5,409 nt of DNA from Planctomycetota bacterium (GTDB lineage: Bacteria > Planctomycetota > Phycisphaerae > UBA1845 > PWPN01). A program made the position numbers and the translations under genes. The stretch's first letter is position 1. Each line of letters starts with the position of its first letter. Shown one piece after another: positions 1 through 5,409 of this stretch. Location: assembly GCA_016209665.1 (NCBI GenBank), contig JACQVT010000184.1, positions 1-5,409 of the forward strand, read 5' to 3'. The notes beneath the pieces are model-generated. The model was not told the origin of the DNA. It was given only the letters and a program-made list of their open reading frames with translations, and searched no databases.

Positions 1-13
1 GTTGACGCAACAC
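1..13 (-). CDS. 5' end of next operon gene (partial, product unknown)
   Basis: Only the first four codons are inside the window, so no function can be read directly. The likely start is a GTG at 13..11, preceded by GAGGAG at 27..22 with an 8-base spacer, a good Shine-Dalgarno arrangement. An ATG at 29..27 is also open to the window edge, but it overlaps this GAGGAG and has no better site of its own. The gene would begin 19 bases after the TGA of the M16 gene, on the same strand, so it is almost certainly in the same transcript. Because the M16 protein upstream lacks its zinc ligands, a catalytic M16 partner would fit here. That is inference from how such pairs are arranged elsewhere, not something the sequence shows. 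Confidence 0.4.
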
Positions 14-32
14 GATCAGATCTCCTCATTGC

Positions 33-1292
33 TCACGCCGGCACCGCCAGGGCCCGCGGGCCCAGTGTCACCGCGCTCAACGAGTCTCGCGGATGCGCGG
101 CCAAGTAGTCGCGGAGGTCCTTGACCGTCACCGCCGTGATCTCTGCCAGCCGCTCCTCGGTGGGGATGATTCGCCCGTAGTAGAACAGGTCCTCGGCGGC
201 CTCGACCGCCCGGGCCCGCGTCACGTCGCCGCGGGTGCGCAGCCGCGTCACGATGCCCGCGATCGCCCGGTCCACCTCGGCCTGAGTGACGTCCTCAGCC
301 ACGCGGGCGATCTCCCGCAGCAGGGTCGAGTACGTGCGGTCCAGGTTCTCCGTGGTCGTCGACGCTCCGACGTGAACCATTCCGCCGGTGCGCGGATGGT
401 CGTCCCAGGCTCCCACCCAGTACGCCAGCCCCTGCCTCTCGCGGACCTCGGTGAACAGCCGGCCGCTCATGCCGCCGGCGAGCACGCCGATCACCACCTT
501 CTCGACGGCATGATCGTCATCGGTCGCGGACGCCCCGGGGAAGCACAGGGCGATCTGCTCCTGCTCGACCTCCTTGTCGTGGTGGCGGTAGGCCGGAGTG
601 AACTCGATGGCAAACCGGGCCAGATCGTTATCGCCGGCCCCGGCCGATGCGGCCGGGCCCCATCCGCCGAACGCGGCCTCGAGCCCGTCCGCCACGGCTT
701 CCGCGTCGACGTCGCCCGCGACCACCACGTGCATCCGCGCCGGCGAGAAGAACCGCCGCCAATGCTCGACGATCTGCTCGCGGCCGATCCGGCCCAGCGT
801 CTCTGCCTCGCCCAGCGGATGCCGGCCCAGCGGCTGGCCGTAGGCCTGGCGGTATAGGAACTTCTTGGCCAGCTCGCCCGGATTGTCGTCCAGGGCCGCC
901 AGCGACTGATTGGCCAGTTCCAGCGCCACCTCGCACGCATCGTCGGGGAAGCTGGGCGTGCGGATCATCTCCGCGTGAAGGTCGATGGTCTGATCAAGGA
1001 ATTCGGGCAGACACAGGCTGGAAAAGCCGATGGTCTCGCGGCCGGCGAACGAGGCGTGCGTCGCCCCGATCTCATCGAAGGCATCGTTCAGGGCGCGGCC
1101 GTCGCGACGCTCCGTGCCCTTGCTGAGGGTCTCCTCGACCAGGTAGGCGACACCCAGGCACCGCTCGTCCTCGAACGCATAGCCCGCGAAGACTCGAATC
1201 TCCAGCGACACCACCGGCCGGCCGGGCAGCCGCAGGACCGCCAGTTCGGCCCCGCACGCCAGTCGTCGATGCTCCGCAAGCACGTCCTGCAT
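33..1292 (-). CDS. M16-family peptidase homologue lacking the zinc motif (probable non-catalytic subunit)
   Basis: The 419-residue protein has the usual length and two-lobe layout of bacterial M16B (MPP/YmxG-like) proteins. The N-terminal lobe is roughly residues 5-215 and the C-terminal lobe 225-415. Where active members have HFLEH followed by a KGT-like stretch, this one reads YLVEE (50-54) followed by LSKGT, so both zinc histidines are gone. The third ligand, a Glu near the DDNP stretch (135-138), appears replaced by Gln129 or Ser130. The C-terminal lobe is well kept: a Gly-rich GGMSGRLF (273-280), then R284 and Y291 in VRERQGLAY, matching the R/Y pair that binds substrate in the family. 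Known bacterial pairs (for example Sph2681/Sph2682 of Sphingomonas) split these roles between a zinc-bearing and an R/Y-bearing subunit, so this is probably the latter. No signal peptide is visible, so it is likely cytoplasmic. The ATG start lies one base after the mutase stop, with GGTGGAAGAG just upstream, suggesting translational coupling. Confidence 0.88.
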   Translation of the reverse strand: MQDVLAEHRRLACGAELAVLRLPGRPVVSLEIRVFAGYAFEDERCLGVAYLVEETLSKGTERRDGRALNDAFDEIGATHASFAGRETIGFSSLCLPEFLDQTIDLHAEMIRTPSFPDDACEVALELANQSLAALDDNPGELAKKFLYRQAYGQPLGRHPLGEAETLGRIGREQIVEHWRRFFSPARMHVVVAGDVDAEAVADGLEAAFGGWGPAASAGAGDNDLARFAIEFTPAYRHHDKEVEQEQIALCFPGASATDDDHAVEKVVIGVLAGGMSGRLFTEVRERQGLAYWVGAWDDHPRTGGMVHVGASTTTENLDRTYSTLLREIARVAEDVTQAEVDRAIAGIVTRLRTRGDVTRARAVEAAEDLFYYGRIIPTEERLAEITAVTVKDLRDYLAAHPRDSLSAVTLGPRALAVPA

Positions 1293-1293
1293 C

Positions 1294-2898
1294 TCACTCT
1301 TCCACCCGGCTCCCCAGCATCGCCGACAGTTCCGCCAGCCTCCTGGCGAGCAGGCGTTCGTCCGCCGCCTCCACGTTCAGCCGCAGCAGCCGCGGCTCGG
1401 TGTTGGACGGCCGCACGTTGAACCACCAATCGTGGTACTGCACCGTCACCCCGTCGAGGTAGTCGATCTCGCCGTCGCTGTGCTGGGCCGCCAGCCACTT
1501 GAGCGTTCCGTGGGTGTCGTCGTTGAGGAAGTTGATCTCGCCCGAGCCGGCATACCGCCGCAGCGGCGCCACCAGCTCGCCGATCGGCTTGCCCGTCGCG
1601 GCCAGGAGGTTCAGGACCTCGGCGAAGGCGATCATGCCCGAGTCACAGTAGAAATTGTCGCGGAAGTAGTATTGCCCGCTCACCTCGCCCGCGAAGATCC
1701 CCTTCGTGTCGGCCAGCATTTTCTTGATGAACGCATGGCCGCACCGCTCGCGCCGCGGCACGCCGCCCGCGTCGCGGACCTCCTCGGCCACCGCCCGCGA
1801 CGAGCGCAGGTCATACACCACCACCGAGCCGGCCGAGCGGCCCAGGAAAGTCCGGGCCAGCAGGGCGGTGATGAGGTCCGCCGGGATCGTCCGGCCTTTC
1901 TCGTCGACCGTGATGAGCCGGTCGGCGTCGCCGTCGAAACACACGCCCAGGTCGGCCTTCGATCGGCCCATGCGGTCCTTCAGTTGGGCGAGGTTCGCCT
2001 CGACCAGTGGATTGGGCTCGTGGATGAACTCCCCGTTGTGCTCGAAGTTCAGTCGGACGATGTCCAGCCACTCGACGTCGCCGAACAACAGCGGCACCCA
2101 CCGGCCGGCCATCCCGTTGCTGGCGTCGACCACCACCTTCAGCGGCCGCTCCGCGTTGAAGCAGCCTCCGCCGGCATTGAAGAAGCCACGCACGAAGTCG
2201 CGGTAGGCCTCGCTGAGGTCCTCCTGCCGCAGGTCCGCCAACTGCCCGCTCTGATGTCGCAGCGTGTTCTGGGCGATCTTGCAGATCTGCAGCAGGCCCG
2301 TATCGCTGCTGATCGGCTTGGCTTTCTGCCCGCAGATCTTAAAGCCGTTGTAGTTCGGCGGGTTGTGGCTGGCAGTCACCTGCACGCCGCCGCAGCAGGT
2401 CACGCGATTCACGGCGAAGTACAGTTGCGGCGTGTCGATCAGCCCGATGTCGACCACCGGCGATCCGCCCGCCCGCAGCCCCTCGATCAGGGCCTCGGCG
2501 AGGGCCACGCTGCTCCGCCGCATGTCCCGCCCCACCACCACCGTCGACTTGGCCCGCTCGCTGCGGTCGTACCCGCGAAGCTGCGACCGAAGGAACTGGG
2601 CCGTCGCCAGCCCGACCCGCCACGCCACGTCCGCGTCGAGCGGATCGGGGTACGTGCCCCGCAGATCGTAGGCGCCGAACAGCGACTCGATCTTGTCCCC
2701 GTCGGCCCGGCCCGTCTCCGCCCGTCGCTCGCCGCCGGCGGCCGCCGCCCGCTTCTCGTCGTCGTTGAACTGGCACCCCTTGCACTTGGGGAAGTTGCTG
2801 CGACGCCGACCGAGGCACACCGCGTCGGAGATCTTCAGCCGCTCCTCGCCGGGGCAGTAGCGATAGTAGGAATCGACTCTCTGGACCACGTCGTCCAC
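1294..2898 (-). CDS. Phosphomannomutase/phosphoglucomutase with N-terminal four-cysteine module
   Basis: This alpha-D-phosphohexomutase interconverts hexose 6- and 1-phosphates, feeding GDP-mannose or UDP-glucose type precursors in the cytoplasm. Numbering is from the GTG at 2898 (534 aa). Family loops appear in order: GAYDLRG (75-81), the phosphoserine loop TASHNPP (175-181, Ser177), the Mg loop DGDADR (322-327), the sugar loop GEVSGQ (404-409, usually GEMSGH) and the phosphate loop RPSNTEP (496-502). The mutase body is about 460 residues, normal for the family. The first 70 or so residues are extra and hold C15-x12-C28-x10-C39-x2-C42, a possible metal-binding module, then an Ala/Gly/Arg-rich linker. 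The reading frame opens at a TTG at 2925 (543 aa). I prefer GTG 2898 because GAGGTG lies 7 bases upstream of it and a candidate promoter sits too close to 2925. Mannose or glucose preference cannot be read from these loops alone. The gene heads an operon with the M16 gene. Confidence 0.93.
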   Translation of the reverse strand: MDDVVQRVDSYYRYCPGEERLKISDAVCLGRRRSNFPKCKGCQFNDDEKRAAAAGGERRAETGRADGDKIESLFGAYDLRGTYPDPLDADVAWRVGLATAQFLRSQLRGYDRSERAKSTVVVGRDMRRSSVALAEALIEGLRAGGSPVVDIGLIDTPQLYFAVNRVTCCGGVQVTASHNPPNYNGFKICGQKAKPISSDTGLLQICKIAQNTLRHQSGQLADLRQEDLSEAYRDFVRGFFNAGGGCFNAERPLKVVVDASNGMAGRWVPLLFGDVEWLDIVRLNFEHNGEFIHEPNPLVEANLAQLKDRMGRSKADLGVCFDGDADRLITVDEKGRTIPADLITALLARTFLGRSAGSVVVYDLRSSRAVAEEVRDAGGVPRRERCGHAFIKKMLADTKGIFAGEVSGQYYFRDNFYCDSGMIAFAEVLNLLAATGKPIGELVAPLRRYAGSGEINFLNDDTHGTLKWLAAQHSDGEIDYLDGVTVQYHDWWFNVRPSNTEPRLLRLNVEAADERLLARRLAELSAMLGSRVEE

Positions 2899-2934
2899 GA
2901 CCAGGCACCTCACGCTTCCCGACAAATCCGCAAT

Positions 2935-2963
2935 ATCCTACCCCAAACAGACTTGCCGGTCAT
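2935..2963 (-). promoter_or_regulatory. Candidate promoter of the mutase-M16 operon
   Basis: On the minus strand, ATGACC (2963..2958) resembles a -35 box (4 of 6 against TTGACA). It is separated by 17 bases from TAGGAT (2940..2935), a -10-like box (4 of 6 against TATAAT). Transcription would begin near 2928. That leaves about 30 bases of leader before GTG 2898 but almost none before TTG 2925. The match is moderate and read by eye only. Confidence 0.35.
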
Positions 2964-2990
2964 GGGGCCCGCCGGCCGCTGCCGGACCTG

Positions 2991-3018
2991 TCTTGCCACC
3001 GCCAAGTGAGGGTAGAAT
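2991..3018 (+). promoter_or_regulatory. Candidate promoter facing the secreted-protein remnant
   Basis: TAGAAT at 3013-3018 is a good -10-like box (5 of 6), lying in GGGTAGAATCG. The upstream partner is weak: TCTTGC (2991-2996) with a 16-base spacer, or TTGCCA (2993-2998) with only 14. Transcription would start near 3025, giving a leader of about 45 bases to GTG 3070. A small hairpin (CCGGC, loop CGCT, GCCGG; 2972-2985) lies just upstream between the two divergent promoters and could be a protein site or chance in GC-rich DNA. Confidence 0.3.
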
Positions 3019-3057
3019 CGCCACGACGGAATCCGATGTCCATGCCCAACAATGGGC

Positions 3058-3064
3058 GAGGAGG
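3058..3064 (+). promoter_or_regulatory. Strong Shine-Dalgarno site deciding the GTG start at 3070
   Basis: GAGGAGG lies five bases before the GTG at 3070. It is the best ribosome binding site in the window. It argues against the in-frame ATG at 3052, which would put this site inside the coding sequence. It is also the main reason to believe a real gene once started here. Confidence 0.6.
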
Positions 3065-3069
3065 ATCCC

Positions 3070-3254
3070 GTGAACCAATGTCATCAGGTCTGGGGCTGGC
3101 TGTTGGTGTCGATGGTGCTTGGGCCCGTCAACGCCGACGAACCGACAGGGCGGCCGGGGTTGCCCGGCCGGCAGGTCAAAGTGGCGGCGATCGCCATCGG
3201 CTCCGCAGCCGCGAGCAGATCAACCAGGCCCGCAAGGAAGACCGGCGGATATGA
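3070..3254 (+). pseudogene. Collapsed remnant of an exported-protein gene (signal peptide, then frame switch)
   Basis: Translation from GTG 3070 gives a clear Sec-type signal peptide. A short start, MNQCHQV, is followed by the hydrophobic WGWLLVSMVLGPVNA and a likely cut after VNA, before DEP. A further 20 residues end in RQVKVAAIAIG, which reads like the first beta strand of a cytoplasm-like enzyme fold. Up to about 3200 this frame has the G/C-rich third positions of the other genes. After that the bias moves to another frame, which reads RLRSREQINQARKEDRRI and stops with TGA at 3252-3254. The original frame continues to a TGA at 3322-3324 as unconvincing protein (84 aa in all). The simplest reading is a gene whose middle was deleted, joining its 5' and 3' ends out of frame. 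A nitrilase-like (carbon-nitrogen hydrolase) origin is possible from the first strand but is a guess. A real 84-residue secreted peptide cannot be excluded. Confidence 0.42.
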
Positions 3255-3484
3255 GAGCAGGGCTTGGGGCTTGGCCCGGCGGCACGACCGCCCGCCCGGG
3301 CAAACAAACGGCGCCGAGTCATGAGGACCCGGCGCCGCAAGGGTTCATCCGCACTGGCCTGGCGGGTTTTGCAGCGATGGTCCCCAGGGGACAGAGCCTC
3401 CGCTGGATCGGAAGTCTACTCCGTGTCAGAAGGAAGGCGGGCACGGATGCTCGCCCCCCGATAGAGCCCCACTGGACCGGTGGT
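3255..3484. other. Non-coding stretch between the remnant and the large gene
   Basis: No convincing gene is present. Short open frames on both strands lack ribosome binding sites and family resemblance. The stretch contains the terminator hairpin at 3301-3337, a small GGGGAC-type inverted repeat at 3380-3392, and the outer copy of an imperfect repeat that also covers the stop codon of the large leftward gene. Confidence 0.5.
3301..3337 (-). terminator. Rho-independent terminator of the large leftward gene
   Basis: The self-complementary CGGCGCCG occurs at 3309-3316 and again at 3330-3337. The pair forms an 8-base GC stem that extends past one mismatch by three more pairs (GTC with GAC). Read on the minus strand, the stem is followed immediately by TTTGTTTG (3308..3301), the T-rich tail expected of an intrinsic terminator. 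On the plus strand it is followed by CAAGGG, so it works leftward only. It lies about 150 bases past the TAG of the large gene. Confidence 0.75.
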
Positions 3485-3494
3485 CTACTCGGTG
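3391..3494. repeat. Two imperfect direct copies of the gene-end region
   Basis: Copies lie at 3391-3425 and 3461-3494, with starts 70 bases apart. Both contain AGAGCC, then CTGGA-CGG, then GTCTACTC-GTG. The core 23 bases (3403-3425 and 3472-3494) match at 19 positions, and one base is inserted in the left part. The right copy includes the TAG stop (3487..3485) of the large minus-strand gene. The left copy carries the same TAG, now downstream of it. This looks like an old tandem duplication of a gene's 3' end. The divergence suggests it is not recent. Confidence 0.55.
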
Positions 3495-5409
3495 GGTCGC
3501 TCCCGCGGTCGGCGACGGTCCGGCTGCGGCGACTGGTCGTCGCCGCTGTCGTCGTTCGAATCGTTGCCCGACTCCGGCACCTCGATGCCGGGAAACCCGC
3601 CACCCTCGCCGCCGCCGCCCAGGCCGCCCATCATGATCATGGGCAGCAACTGCTGGCGGACCATCTCGGCCGCCGACGAGATCAGCTCCGCCGGGATCAG
3701 CAGCGTCATCTCCTGCGACGTCTTGTCGACGTTGACCGTCGTGAACGCCAGCGGGGCCGAATTCTGCAGCGTCAGCCTCACCGGCAACGGTTTATCGATC
3801 TTGGTGGCCACCGCATCGATGACGCCCAGCAGGTGCTCGAGGTTGAGGTAGGCCTCGACCACGCGGGCTCCGCCCCGCGGCAGCCGCGTGGCAATCTTCG
3901 TCAAGTCCTTGTTCTTGGCCAGCGGGGCCTGGTTTCCCTTGACCACGGCCAGCACGTCGGCGAATCGCTTCTCTCCGCCGCCAAACGTGATGACGACGTG
4001 CTTCTCACCCACCGAGGCCACGCGGATCACGATGCCTTCCTCGCCCAGGACGGCCTTGATCTTGGTGATGTCCTCCGGCGTGGCTTCGGTGAACTTGTCG
4101 AGTTCGACGACCATCTGATCGACGGTGGCCCCTTCCACCTGACCGGCGTCCTCTTTCCAGACGAACGCCGACAGGGTCTGCTCGAGCTTCTGCTCGTCCA
4201 TGCCATCGGCCTTGGCCACGCCGCCGATGATCTTCTTGATCTCGTCGAAGCCCTTGTGCAGTTGCTCGCGCCAGGCCTTGCTGTCGTTCACTTCGGCCAC
4301 GATGGTCACGCCGATCACGCCGGCCTGCCCGGCGTCCTCGGCAGTGGCCAGGTTGGAGATGCTGACCGCGCATCGCTTGGCGGAGCCCAGGAGGTCCATA
4401 TACAGGTCGATCAGCGGTTTGAGCCCCTCGGGGTTCAAGGGCGAACCCGGATCGCGGTCCAGCTTGCTGACTTGGGCCGCCATCCGTTCCATGGCCTGCC
4501 GCATTTGTTGCAGTACCTCGGCGTTGGCCCCCAACACCGCCCCCGCGGCCAGGACGGCCGATTCGTCCGGCAGGCCGGCCAGCAGCGGCCCCCGGCCCGA
4601 CGCCATCGCCGCAATCATCTTGGCGGCGTCGCTGTCCTCCTTGACCCGGCTGTAGCCGCTCAGCGTCAGGCCCACCTTCGGCTCGAGCGACAGTCCGCCG
4701 CTGATCTCCTGGCCTTGCTCGAGGAACTTGTTGAACTGCATCCCCACCCCCAACGATTGCTCGTCGGCCGGTTCGGTATCGGACCGTCCCCTGCGTCCGG
4801 CGGCGGTGAGATTGTTGAACAGCTCGCCCACGCCCTCCGTGATCTGCTTCCGCAGATCCTCCGACAGGCCGCGGAAGCTGACCCACAGGAACACGTCCTG
4901 CCGGGCATACGCTTTGACGCGGTCGGGCGCCATCGACTTGATGACGCCCTCGCCCCTGGCCTTGGTCGCCAGGGTCAGCGCCCCGCGGGCATCCTCGGCG
5001 TCGGGCCCGGGGGCCTTGGCGATCAGCACGTAGTCGTTCTTGATCGCCGCCACGGACGACGCCCCGCCCAGTTGCACCTTGTAGGCCCCCTCCGGGGTCT
5101 CTTCGCCGCCCAGCGACGTGAGGAGGGCCTTGGGGTTGGTGGCCGCGATGTAGATCACCAGCCGGTCGGGGATCTGATCGAGCGTCTTGACGTCGCTGCA
5201 GTTCAGCAGCACCAGAGCCATGCCCCCGTTGTCGTTCAAGCCCTCGCTGAGCTGGAGCGACGTCTTCACCCACTCCAGCGGCGCCGGGAACATCCCCTCG
5301 GGCCCCAGGGGAAAGCCGAGCTGCGTGGAGATGGCCACGATGTCATTGTCCAGTTCCTTCAGGTTGCGGATCGTCAGGAAGCCGGTCGCGTCCTCGGGGA
5401 TCACCTTGA
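3485..5409 (-). CDS. Large protein of unknown function, N-terminus outside the window
   Basis: At least 641 residues are encoded. The GTG at 5404 is probably an internal valine: the frame is open to the window edge and reads K-V-I-P-E-D-A-T-G-F with no ribosome binding site visible. Any signal peptide would lie outside. I do not recognise the family with certainty. The style (a proline-led strand, then NLxxL helices, then long alternating beta/helix stretches) resembles large uncharacterised exported proteins of planctomycetes and DUF3352-like proteins, which is inference only. Counting from that GTG as residue 1, similar proline-led segments start near residues 3, 279 and 509. The last 50 or so residues are low complexity: Gly-rich (GGLGGGGEGGG, 593-603), then Asn/Asp/Ser-rich, then Arg/Pro-rich, ending PTE. 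This is probably a disordered tail. No catalytic motif, transmembrane helix or Cys cluster is visible (only Cys69 and Cys345). It is followed by its own terminator and is separate from the mutase operon. Confidence 0.85.
   Translation of the reverse strand, partial: KVIPEDATGFLTIRNLKELDNDIVAISTQLGFPLGPEGMFPAPLEWVKTSLQLSEGLNDNGGMALVLLNCSDVKTLDQIPDRLVIYIAATNPKALLTSLGGEETPEGAYKVQLGGASSVAAIKNDYVLIAKAPGPDAEDARGALTLATKARGEGVIKSMAPDRVKAYARQDVFLWVSFRGLSEDLRKQITEGVGELFNNLTAAGRRGRSDTEPADEQSLGVGMQFNKFLEQGQEISGGLSLEPKVGLTLSGYSRVKEDSDAAKMIAAMASGRGPLLAGLPDESAVLAAGAVLGANAEVLQQMRQAMERMAAQVSKLDRDPGSPLNPEGLKPLIDLYMDLLGSAKRCAVSISNLATAEDAGQAGVIGVTIVAEVNDSKAWREQLHKGFDEIKKIIGGVAKADGMDEQKLEQTLSAFVWKEDAGQVEGATVDQMVVELDKFTEATPEDITKIKAVLGEEGIVIRVASVGEKHVVITFGGGEKRFADVLAVVKGNQAPLAKNKDLTKIATRLPRGGARVVEAYLNLEHLLGVIDAVATKIDKPLPVRLTLQNSAPLAFTTVNVDKTSQEMTLLIPAELISSAAEMVRQQLLPMIMMGGLGGGGEGGGFPGIEVPESGNDSNDDSGDDQSPQPDRRRPRERPTE

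Noticed and set aside
93..857. A 254-codon plus-strand open frame opposite the M16 gene
   Set aside because: No ribosome site and no family resemblance. It is a shadow of the M16 gene.
2972..2985. CCGGC-CGCT-GCCGG hairpin as a terminator
   Set aside because: The stem is only five pairs, no T-tract follows on either strand, and no gene ends there.
1432..3009. A 525-codon open frame on the plus strand opposite the mutase
   Set aside because: It lies antisense to a gene with all family motifs. Its product is His/Arg/Pro/Val-rich with no recognisable domain, as expected from the reverse complement of a G/C-third-position gene.
3264..3464. A 66-codon plus-strand open frame crossing the terminator hairpin
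   Set aside because: Arg-rich product, no ribosome site, and it runs through the hairpin and the repeat region.
3319..3603. A 94-codon minus-strand open frame across the end of the large gene
   Set aside because: Its Arg/Ser/Thr-rich product starts inside the low-complexity tail of the large gene and runs through non-coding repeats to the terminator, with no ribosome site.
3588..3625. GGC-rich repetitive stretch
   Set aside because: It encodes the poly-Gly part of the large protein's tail. It is a coding low-complexity region, not a separate repeat element.
3626..3644. Inverted repeat GCCCAT / ATGGGC with a 7-base loop
   Set aside because: It lies inside the coding sequence for a Pro-Met-Ile-Met-Met stretch. 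The symmetry follows from the repeated ATG codons and there is no T-tract.
4005..5273. A 422-codon open frame on the minus strand in another frame of the large gene
   Set aside because: The product is Gly/Arg/Gln-rich low complexity without structure. The frame used by the large gene gives a normal protein composition and extends beyond both ends.

Overview
This GC-rich window has the long ORFs, strong third-position G/C bias and alternative GTG/TTG starts of a high-GC bacterium. A large secreted-type protein of unknown family, a phosphohexomutase with an added N-terminal cysteine module, and a signal-peptide remnant together suggest a planctomycete-like (Planctomycetota) genome. That assignment is an impression from gene style, not a proof.

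Layout, left to right. (1) Positions 1-13 (minus) hold the first codons of a further gene, placed just after the M16 gene and preceded by a GAGGAG ribosome binding site. (2) Positions 33-1292 (minus) encode an M16-family (pitrilysin/MPP-like) protein. It has lost the zinc motif but keeps the C-terminal R/Y pair, so it looks like the non-catalytic half of a two-subunit peptidase. (3) Positions 1294-2898 or 2925 (minus) encode a phosphomannomutase/phosphoglucomutase with all four family loops and an extra N-terminal module carrying four cysteines. Its stop lies one base before the M16 start, so genes 3, 2 and 1 read as one leftward operon. (4) Positions 2926-3069 form a short divergent control region with one candidate promoter facing each way. 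(5) Positions 3070-3254 (plus) carry a good ribosome binding site, a signal peptide and then a switch of coding frame. This looks like a collapsed remnant of a gene for an exported protein. (6) Positions 3255-3484 are non-coding. They hold a strong hairpin with a T-rich tail that terminates the leftward gene to the right, and an imperfect repeat of that gene's stop-codon region. (7) Positions 3485-5409 (minus) are most of a large protein of unknown function, with its N-terminus cut off by the window edge, possible internal repeats and a low-complexity Gly/acidic/basic tail.

The mutase supplies sugar 1-phosphates for surface polysaccharide or glycoprotein precursors. The M16 protein probably works with a catalytic partner that may be the gene starting at the left edge. 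No RNA gene, CRISPR array, insertion sequence or defence system was seen. The points most worth following up are the cysteine module on the mutase, its His-to-Gln change in the sugar loop, the zinc-less M16 protein, and the collapsed secreted-protein gene.
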